Below, in pieces: positions 8,053-13,076 of a stretch of DNA of 23,818 nt (position 1 is the first letter of the stretch; the number at the start of each line of letters is the position of its first letter). The notes under the pieces are model-generated. The model was not told the origin of the DNA, did not search any database, and saw only the letters and a program-made list of their open reading frames with translations. Origin of the DNA: an uncultured Planctomycetales bacterium (GTDB taxonomy: Bacteria; Planctomycetota; Planctomycetia; Isosphaerales; Isosphaeraceae); NCBI GenBank assembly GCA_937907525.1, contig CALCIB010000271.1:1-23818 (forward strand), in the 5' to 3' direction. The position numbers and the translations under genes were made by a program.

Positions 8053-8838
8053 TTGGCGGAGCAGTTCGTCGGACAACTCGGGTATTTCGGGATCGCCCTG
8101 GTCCTGGTGCTGGGGGGCTTCGGCCTGCCGATCCCCGAGGAGGCGCCGGTCCTCCTGGCGGCGATCCTCAGCCGCAACGGCCAACTCCACGGGCCGACCG
8201 CGTTCGCGGCGTGCCTGGGAGGGGTCTTGCTGGGGGACTTCCTCGTCTACGCCGTCGGTTATCGTTACGGCGAGCGGGTCCTCAGCCTCCGGCTGACGCG
8301 GCGGCTCCTGACCAAGCCGCGCGAGACCCAGATCAAGGGGTACTTCCACCGCCACGGCTTCAAGATCCTGGTCCTCGGCCGGTTCGCCGTCGGCTTCCGC
8401 ACCGCGGCCTATCTGACCGCCGGCATCCTCAAGCTGCCCCCCTTGAAGCTGCTGCTGACCGACCTGGTCGCGGCGCTTTTGAGCACCAGCCTGGTCTTCA
8501 CGCTGGGCTACCTGTTCGCGCACCAGGTGGAGAAGGGGCTGCACGAGGCGCAGCAGTGGGTGGCGGTGGCGATCGCCGCGGGGGTCGGCGGCTGGCTGCT
8601 GTACCGCTATTACAAGGCGCGGCGGCGGGCGGGGCTGCCGGTGGGGCCGCCGGTCCTGGCCGCCGAGGAGGTCCGCCCCCCCTCGGACGACCTCCACGCC
8701 CGGCCGGAACCTCCCCCGGCGGCCGTCGCCGAGCCTCGCGCCGCGGAGGGGGGCGATTCCCAGCCCCCCCCCGCGGCGCGCGAGGTCCGTTTCGACGCCT
8801 CCCGGGAGGGGGGCGCCTCGCCCGCGGCCCGCGCCTGA
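8053..8838 (+). CDS. DedA-family inner-membrane protein with proline-rich C-terminal tail
   Basis: DedA proteins are small polytopic membrane proteins, some of which flip lipid carriers such as undecaprenyl phosphate. The family signs are clear: hydrophobic N-terminus, LPIPEE (25-30), the GRF..GFR signature (109-116, Arg110 and Arg116) followed by TAAYLTAG, and further membrane segments to about residue 186. The best start is TTG at 8053, preceded by CAGGAG with 6 bases spacing; no ATG lies near. After about residue 195 comes an unusual Pro/Ala/Glu-rich low-complexity tail of about 65 residues, probably cytoplasmic and unstructured. It is flanked by the divergent Uma2 gene and the PEP-CTERM gene and shows no operon partner. 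Confidence 0.92.
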   Translation: MAEQFVGQLGYFGIALVLVLGGFGLPIPEEAPVLLAAILSRNGQLHGPTAFAACLGGVLLGDFLVYAVGYRYGERVLSLRLTRRLLTKPRETQIKGYFHRHGFKILVLGRFAVGFRTAAYLTAGILKLPPLKLLLTDLVAALLSTSLVFTLGYLFAHQVEKGLHEAQQWVAVAIAAGVGGWLLYRYYKARRRAGLPVGPPVLAAEEVRPPSDDLHARPEPPPAAVAEPRAAEGGDSQPPPAAREVRFDASREGGASPAARA

Positions 8839-8868
8839 AATCGTCCGGATTTCCCGCGACGTTTCGTG

Positions 8869-8897
8869 TTGACCGTCCCGGGGGTTCCTGATAGCTT
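8869..8897 (+). promoter_or_regulatory. Candidate promoter for the PEP-CTERM gene
   Basis: TTGACC (8869-8874) and TAGCTT (8892-8897) are 17 bases apart, a good sigma70-type match in GC-rich DNA. It begins 30 bases after the DedA stop. Transcription from here would give a leader of about 225 bases before the ATG at 9130. Confidence 0.45.
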
Positions 8898-8962
8898 CCC
8901 GGTCGTCTCCAACCGACGGCTTGATACGGCGTCGGCGGGACCGCGCTCGGCCGTCGCGAGGC

Positions 8963-8999
8963 GGTCGGGCGCGCGGAACGCCGACGCGCCCCCCCGACC
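8963..8999 (+). promoter_or_regulatory. GC-rich hairpin in the leader of the PEP-CTERM gene
   Basis: GGTCGGG plus CGCG (8963-8973) can pair with CGCG (8985-8988) and CCCGACC (8993-8999), leaving a 4-C bulge and an 11-base loop. It lies inside the predicted 5' leader. A regulatory role is speculative; the match may be partly due to GC content. Confidence 0.3.
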
Positions 9000-9129
9000 C
9001 GCCTCGATCCGACCGCGGCGCGCGGGTCCGCCCGGAGACGTTCTCCGGCCGGCGAGTTACGGATCGACTCGCTCCGGGCCGTTCGTGATGCGACGGACGA
9101 CCCCGATCAACCTTGGAAGATCGACTCGA

Positions 9130-9909
9130 ATGAACAAGATTTCGTACGCTCTCGCAATGGGCGCCGGCCTCGCGCTGGCCCAGGCCGCCTCGGCCGCCCC
9201 GATCGTGCAGCAGCTCGACTCGCCGGAACTCTCGGCGTCGACCTTCAGCAGCCTGTTCAAGCCCATCGCCGACGCCCCGCCGATCACGGCGGACTACCGG
9301 TTCATGAACACGCCGGTCACCGGCGTGGTCCAGTCCCAGGTGTTCGAGGGGACCGGCGCGGCCGCGGGCTTGTACGCCTACGCCTACCAGTTCGGCGTCA
9401 ACGACGTCTCCGACGGCAACGGCCAGTCGACCTCGGTCAACAGCGCCACCCTGACGTTCAACTCCACCCCCAGCCGGGCCGACCTCCTGGGCGCCGGCGG
9501 ACCCGGCAGCGCCGTGTACGTCGTCAAGGACGGCCAGGTCGGCTCGCTGAGCCTGCCGGCCGCCGCGCCCGGGAGCGTGGTCCAGGCCCCCTCCTCGATC
9601 GCCTGGCTCCCGGGCCAGAAGACCGGCGCCCTGGCCTTTCAGTACCTGGACGCCGCCAAGGAGACCGACCCGCTGGGCGCCGGCGCCACCAGCGGCGCGA
9701 TCGTCGTGCTGACCACGGAGAAGTGGAACCGCCAGCCGGTGAGCCTCCAGAACGCCAACCCCCAGATCACCTACCCCTCGGCCTACTCGTCCGAGGGCGG
9801 CCCGATCCAGGAGGTTCCGGTCCCCGAGCCGGCCGCCGTCCTGGGCTGGGCCGGCGCCCTGGCCGCCGTCGCGATCGCCAAGGCCCGTCGCGGCCGCCGC
9901 GCCGCCTGA
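9130..9909 (+). CDS. Secreted PEP-CTERM sorting-domain protein
   Basis: The 259-residue protein has a Sec signal peptide: MNKISY, a hydrophobic core and a likely cut after ASA at residue 22. The C-terminus has the full PEP-CTERM signal: VPEP (231-234), a hydrophobic helix and the basic tail KARRGRR. Such proteins are exported, recognised by an exosortase and anchored or released at the cell surface; they often accompany exopolysaccharide systems. No exosortase gene is seen here. The middle is beta-rich, low in Cys and not assigned to a domain. The ATG at 9130 is preferred over an in-frame ATG at 9088 because it gives a normal signal peptide; GGAAG lies about 10 bases upstream. It is monocistronic, with its own promoter candidate and terminator. 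Confidence 0.9.
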   Translation: MNKISYALAMGAGLALAQAASAAPIVQQLDSPELSASTFSSLFKPIADAPPITADYRFMNTPVTGVVQSQVFEGTGAAAGLYAYAYQFGVNDVSDGNGQSTSVNSATLTFNSTPSRADLLGAGGPGSAVYVVKDGQVGSLSLPAAAPGSVVQAPSSIAWLPGQKTGALAFQYLDAAKETDPLGAGATSGAIVVLTTEKWNRQPVSLQNANPQITYPSAYSSEGGPIQEVPVPEPAAVLGWAGALAAVAIAKARRGRRAA

Positions 9910-9941
9910 CGCGAGCCTCCGCGGAATCCGACCAAGCCAAG

Positions 9942-9979
9942 AGCCCCCGGCGACGTCCCCCCAGGACTCGCCGGGGGCT
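9942..9979 (+). terminator. Rho-independent-type terminator after the PEP-CTERM gene
   Basis: A perfect 12-base stem (AGCCCCCGGCGA / TCGCCGGGGGCT) with a 14-base loop begins 33 bases after the stop codon. The loop can itself form a small GTCC/GGAC hairpin. The following TTCGTCGTTTCG is only moderately T-rich. Confidence 0.7.
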
Positions 9980-10071
9980 TCGTCGTTTCGAATTCGACCG
10001 GCCGACGGATAGAATCAGGATGACCGTCACGGGTTCCAAGGGAGCGATCCTAACGGCCTTCCCCCCTCGCG

Positions 10072-10377
10072 GGCATAGGTATGGCCACAACTTTTCGACT
10101 CGGAATCTGGGAAGGATAGGCAAGCGTCCGATGTCCCCTCTCCCACCGGGAGAGGGTGGCCCGAAGGGCCGGGTGAGGGTCGTCGCATTTCGGGATACGC
10201 TCTGGGCTTGCGTCATGCCGACCCGACGCTCCCCGCGAAGCGCGACGACCCTCACCCGCCGCTGCGCGGCTGCCCTCTCCCGGTGGGAGAGGGGACGGAA
10301 TAGGCGATCTGGGTCAATATAGAGCTTGCCTATGCTCTCCAAATTCCTAATCGAAAAGTTGTGGCCATACCTATGCC
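10072..10377. repeat. Outer 54-base inverted repeat enclosing a palindromic element
   Basis: The left arm is 10072-10125 and the right arm 10324-10377. The outermost 27 bases of each arm are a perfect inverted match; the inner 27 differ at 6 positions, so 48 of 54 pair. The symmetry continues weakly outwards, because C-tract/CGCG sequence (10056-10071) mirrors CGCG/G-tract sequence (10378-10392). The arms are less GC-rich than their surroundings and contain no long open frame. They enclose the 164-bp palindromic element at 10133-10296. This belongs to the gene-free stretch 9910-10589; between the terminator and the left arm (9980-10055) I see nothing. It resembles the terminal inverted repeats of a small non-autonomous element, but no target-site duplication is evident. 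Confidence 0.85.
10133..10296. repeat. Palindromic intergenic element 1 (164 bp)
   Basis: The two ends are a perfect 24-base inverted match (10133-10156 and 10273-10296), and a further 16 bases match further in (10171-10186 and 10242-10257). Between these matching blocks the two sides differ. The left has the hairpin GGCCCGAAGGGCC; the right has GCCGCTGCGCGGC. Each end can also fold locally as CCCTCTCCC/GGGAGAGGG. About 55 bases of unpaired-type sequence form the centre. It is probably a member of a repeat family scattered between genes; no coding capacity is credible. Confidence 0.85.
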
Positions 10378-10538
10378 TCGCGGGGGAAGGTGGCCCGAAG
10401 GGCCGGATGAGGGGGAAGACACGCCGGACGGCCGTTGAAATCCCGAACCGGTCGGGCGGGCCTTGGGAAGCCCAACGGCTTCCTTTGCTCGTCGTCCCCC
10501 TCATCTGACCGCTGCGCGGTCTGTCTTCCCCCGCGAGG
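10376..10538. repeat. Palindromic intergenic element 2 (about 163 bp), same architecture as element 1
   Basis: The ends CCTCGCGGGGGAAG (10376-10389) and CTTCCCCCGCGAGG (10525-10538) are an inverted match. Further in, ATGAGGGGGA (10407-10416) mirrors TCCCCCTCAT (10495-10504). The left internal hairpin is the same GGCCCGAAGGGCC as in element 1; the right one is GACCGCTGCGCGGTC, again like element 1. Length and order of parts match element 1 although the end modules differ in sequence. It directly follows the outer right arm and lies just upstream of the LarA-like gene. Confidence 0.8.
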
Positions 10539-10565
10539 GGGGAGGATCGTTGCAGCCTCGGAAAA

Positions 10566-10582
10566 TCCCCGGCGGTCGGGGA
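10566..10582 (+). promoter_or_regulatory. Hairpin covering the ribosome-binding site of the LarA-like gene
   Basis: TCCCCG (10566-10571) pairs with CGGGGA (10577-10582) around a 5-base loop. The only well-placed Shine-Dalgarno for the ATG at 10590 is GGGGA (10578-10582), 7 bases upstream, and it lies in the 3' arm. This could limit translation unless the hairpin is opened. Confidence 0.4.
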
Positions 10583-10589
10583 CAAGGTC

Positions 10590-11894
10590 ATGAACCTCCC
10601 GCCGATCGCCCGCGTCCGCCAGTCGTTCGACCAGCCCGAGGAGGCCGACGTCGCCGGGGCCGTCGCGCGCGCGGTGGCGACCAGCCGGCTGGCGAGCCGA
10701 GCCCCCGCGAGGGGACGGATCGCGATCACCGTCGGCAGCCGCGGCATCGCCGACATCCCCACGATCGCCCGCGCGACGGTCGACGCCGTCCGCGACCTGG
10801 GCTTCTCACCCTTCGTCGTCGCCGCGATGGGGAGCCACGGCGGCGGCGCGGCCGACGGCCAGCGCGCCCTCCTGGCGGAGCTCGGCGTCACCGAGCGAAC
10901 CGTCGGCTGCCCGATCCGCTGCGAGATGGACACCGTGGTCCTGGGGACCGACGCCTTCGGCCAGCCGATCCACTTCGACAGGAACGCCCACGAGGCCGAT
11001 GGAATCGTCCTGCTCAACCGGGTCAAGCCCCACACCTCGTTCCGGGGTCGCTACGAAAGCGGCCTCCTGAAGATGCTGGCGATCGGCCTGGGCAAACGCC
11101 AGGGCGCGGCGCAAGTTCACAAGCTGGGGCTGCCGGGACTGAAGCGCATGCTTCCGGAAGTCGGCGCGTTCCTGCTGCAACGAACCCCGGTCGCGCTGGG
11201 AATCGCGATCCTGGAGAACGCCTCCGACCGGGTCTCGAAGATCGTGGCGGTCGAGCCCGAGGAGATCCTCGACGTCGAGCCCGGCCTGCTGGAAGAGGCC
11301 CGCGCGCTGATGCCGGGACTGCCGTTCGATCAGATCGACGTGTTGATCGTCGGCGAATTGGGCAAGAACTACAGCGGCACCGGCATGGACCCGGCGGTCA
11401 TCGGCCGGCTCAAGGTGGAGACCGCCGCCGACCACCCCCGCCCGGTCGTCACCCGGCTGGCGGTCCTGGACGTCTCCGAGGAGTCGCGCGGCAACGCCCT
11501 GGGGATCGGCTTCGCCGATCTGACCACCGAGCGGCTCGTCCGCGGCGTCGACCCGACCCCCGTCCGCGTCAACTGCTTCACCAGCAACTTCCTGGCGCGC
11601 GGTCGCGTCCCGATGGCCCTGTCGACCGACCGCGACGTCCTGACCGCCTGCCTGGAGACCTGCTGGCGGCTCGACCCCGCCGAGGCGCGCATGGCGATCA
11701 TCCCCAACACGCTGGAACTGACCTCGCTCTGGGTCACGCGCCCGCTGGCCGCGGAAGTCGAGCGCCTCCCCGGCCTGACGTTCGAGACCGACTTCCAGCC
11801 GATCCCCCTCGACTCCGCCGGGACGCTCGACCAGGAGCGTCTTTTTCCCGGCAGCCTCCGCGCCCGGCGCCGCGATCGCCGAATTCCGTCGTGA
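10590..11894 (+). CDS. LarA-like (DUF2088) nickel-pincer racemase-family protein
   Basis: The 434-residue protein has the LarA N-terminal-domain pattern. LarA racemises lactate using a nickel-pincer nucleotide bound through a Lys. Residues that fit the LarA active site, judged by motif and spacing, are His83 (MGSHGGG), His148 (NRVKPHTSF), Lys161 (GLLKMLAIGLGK) and His177 (QVHKLG). The Lys-to-His distance of 16 equals that recalled for LarA Lys184/His200, and His83-His148 (65) is close to His108-His174 (66). The true substrate may be another 2-hydroxy acid. Cofactor-making genes (larB, larC, larE) are not in this window. The start is ATG 10590, with its ribosome site inside a hairpin. No signal peptide or membrane segment is seen, so it is cytoplasmic. 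Confidence 0.85.
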   Translation: MNLPPIARVRQSFDQPEEADVAGAVARAVATSRLASRAPARGRIAITVGSRGIADIPTIARATVDAVRDLGFSPFVVAAMGSHGGGAADGQRALLAELGVTERTVGCPIRCEMDTVVLGTDAFGQPIHFDRNAHEADGIVLLNRVKPHTSFRGRYESGLLKMLAIGLGKRQGAAQVHKLGLPGLKRMLPEVGAFLLQRTPVALGIAILENASDRVSKIVAVEPEEILDVEPGLLEEARALMPGLPFDQIDVLIVGELGKNYSGTGMDPAVIGRLKVETAADHPRPVVTRLAVLDVSEESRGNALGIGFADLTTERLVRGVDPTPVRVNCFTSNFLARGRVPMALSTDRDVLTACLETCWRLDPAEARMAIIPNTLELTSLWVTRPLAAEVERLPGLTFETDFQPIPLDSAGTLDQERLFPGSLRARRRDRRIPS

Positions 11895-11949
11895 CAGGAG
11901 GAGCCGCCCCGAACCTCTCGCCTTCATCGGGCGTCTGGGCTTCTCAGCC

Positions 11950-11974
11950 GCCGCGGAGGTCGACCGTCCGCGGC
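11950..11974. other. Inverted repeat between the LarA-like gene and the paralogue pair
   Basis: GCCGCGGA (11950-11957) and TCCGCGGC (11967-11974) form a perfect 8-base stem around a loop containing the palindrome GGTCGACC. It could be a weak terminator (no T-tract) or an operator upstream of the gene starting at 12001. Confidence 0.35.
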
Positions 11975-12000
11975 GCTCCAACCGAAACGAGATCCACGCG

Positions 12001-12270
12001 ATGGACGACATACACGAGTGCTCGGCATGCGGGTCGACCTCCCGCCCGCCTCACATCCCGGACCTCACCGGCCTTTCCGCGGCGACGGCCCGCGGCCTCC
12101 GCGCGATCCTCGCCAACGCGCGCGTCCACAACCCGGAGCCCCCGCCCTCCGCCGTGCGAATCGCCGATCGCTGGCTGGCGCGACTCCACGCCTTCGTCGA
12201 GCACCAGCCCGATCAAACCCGACCCGCCGACGACGGTCGCGCGACGCCCCCCAGCGGGCCTGGCGCGTGA
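12001..12270 (+). CDS. Small protein paralogous to the adjacent antitoxin; possible orphan antitoxin
   Basis: This 89-residue protein aligns without gaps to the 89-residue product starting at 12335. From residue 21 (DLTGL) to residue 69 there are 26 identities in 49, including GLR, P-x-PP and W-x-ARL-x-AFV. The two genes therefore look like a tandem duplication. The N-terminus differs (it has CSAC) and the tail differs completely: it is Pro/Asp/Gly-rich and lacks the GIRDDRESIYEGRGE ending of its neighbour, the end that probably contacts the toxin. No toxin gene follows directly. The Shine-Dalgarno is weak, so expression is less certain. No known domain is recognised. Confidence 0.6.
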   Translation: MDDIHECSACGSTSRPPHIPDLTGLSAATARGLRAILANARVHNPEPPPSAVRIADRWLARLHAFVEHQPDQTRPADDGRATPPSGPGA

Positions 12271-12287
12271 ACCGACCGCGGAGACGT

Positions 12288-12322
12288 TATAATTCCGAAA
12301 GCGTCGTCCCGAATCGCATTCG
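12288..12322 (+). promoter_or_regulatory. Perfect -10 box and palindromic candidate operator for the toxin-antitoxin pair
   Basis: TATAAT (12288-12293) is an exact consensus -10, rare in DNA this GC-rich. No good -35 is seen at 16-18 bases. Downstream, CGAAT-CGC-ATTCG (12310-12322) is a perfect 5-base inverted repeat lying between the -10 and the ribosome site (CCGGAGGA). Its position fits autoregulation by the antitoxin. Confidence 0.5.
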
Positions 12323-12334
12323 CCGGAGGAACCC

Positions 12335-12604
12335 ATGAGCGCCGAGACAGCCACCCACGCCGAGCCGTCGAGCGTCGACGCCCCGCAAGTCCTCGACCTC
12401 ACCGGCCTGCCCGCGCCGGTGGCGGAGGGACTGCGGACGATCGTCGCCAGCCTTCGCCAGCAACACCCCGCGCCGCCGAAGCCCGCCGGGGAAACCGCCG
12501 AACAGTGGATCGCGCGACTCAACGCCTTCGTCGCCTCGCAAGGCGTTCGGGTCGGCGGGATACGCGACGATCGAGAGTCCATCTACGAGGGGCGCGGTGA
12601 ATGA
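12335..12604 (+). CDS. Antitoxin-like 89-residue protein of a PIN toxin-antitoxin pair
   Basis: The ATG at 12335 has GGAGG with about 5 bases spacing. The stop overlaps the PIN-toxin start as ATGA (12601-12604), the classic arrangement for a coupled antitoxin-toxin pair. The body contains a predicted helix (APVAEGLRTIVASLRQ) and a second helix (TAEQWIARLNAFVASQ). It ends in a charged tail, GIRDDRESIYEGRGE, resembling the toxin-wrapping tails of VapB-type antitoxins. I do not recognise a named DNA-binding fold, so the family is inferred from context. Its upstream neighbour is a paralogue. A TATAAT box and a palindrome lie just upstream, consistent with self-repression. Confidence 0.75.
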   Translation: MSAETATHAEPSSVDAPQVLDLTGLPAPVAEGLRTIVASLRQQHPAPPKPAGETAEQWIARLNAFVASQGVRVGGIRDDRESIYEGRGE

Positions 12605-13047
12605 GCATCCTCGTCGACACGAACATCCTCGTCCGGTTGATCGATCTGACGGCCCCGGCCCACCAGACGACCCAACTCGCGATCGCGAAGTTGCGATCCA
12701 GTTCGGAGGAGATATTCATCGTCCCTCAAAACCTCTACGAATATTGGGTCGTCGCGACACGTCCGGTCTCGGTGAACGGCCTGGGCAAGTCCGCCATCGA
12801 CGCCGCGACGGAACTCAAGTCGTTTAAGACTTTGTTCACCCTCCTCGACGACTCCCCGGCGATCTATCCGGTCTGGGAGCGTCTGGTCGCGACGACGGGG
12901 GTCGTCGGCAAGAAGGCGCATGATGCTCGCCTGGTCGCGGCGATGACGGTCCACGGCGTCGACCGCGTCCTGACGTTCAACGTCCAGGACTTTCGCCCCT
13001 TCCCCGCCGCGCGGGCGCTGTCGCCCGCCGACGTGCTGGCCGTCTGA
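12601..13047 (+). CDS. PIN-domain toxin (VapC-like ribonuclease)
   Basis: This 148-residue protein has the full set of PIN acidic positions: Asp6 (VDTNIL), Glu47 (NLYEYW), Asp108 (AHDARL) and Asp130 (FNVQDF). PIN toxins are magnesium-dependent RNases that cleave specific tRNAs or rRNA when released from their antitoxin. Its start is embedded in the antitoxin stop (ATGA overlap). Length is in the usual 130-150 range, and nothing suggests it is broken. The stop lies 29 bases from the end of the convergent kinase gene. The target RNA cannot be predicted. Confidence 0.92.
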   Translation: MSILVDTNILVRLIDLTAPAHQTTQLAIAKLRSSSEEIFIVPQNLYEYWVVATRPVSVNGLGKSAIDAATELKSFKTLFTLLDDSPAIYPVWERLVATTGVVGKKAHDARLVAAMTVHGVDRVLTFNVQDFRPFPAARALSPADVLAV

Positions 13048-13076
13048 ACGCGGCTTTCGATGGAACGGGCGGTCCC

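Noticed and set aside
8837..8853. Terminator after the DedA gene (GAAATC/GATTTC hairpin)
   Set aside because: The stem has only 6 pairs, is AT-rich and has no T-tract, so it is too weak to call.
10020..10322. Possible small gene starting at the ATG near 10020
   Set aside because: The frame runs straight through the inverted-repeat arm and palindromic element 1, so the coding appearance comes from repeats. No ribosome site is convincing.
10056..10545. CRISPR array
   Set aside because: The repeats are inverted and nested, not direct copies separated by equal spacers, and no cas gene is nearby.
10056..10545. Insertion sequence
   Set aside because: There are long inverted repeats but no transposase frame between them and no clear target duplication; at most a non-autonomous element.
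10463..12292. A 609-codon open frame on the plus strand
   Set aside because: It overlaps the LarA-like gene in another frame and begins inside the palindromic repeats; composition is Arg/Pro-rich without motifs.
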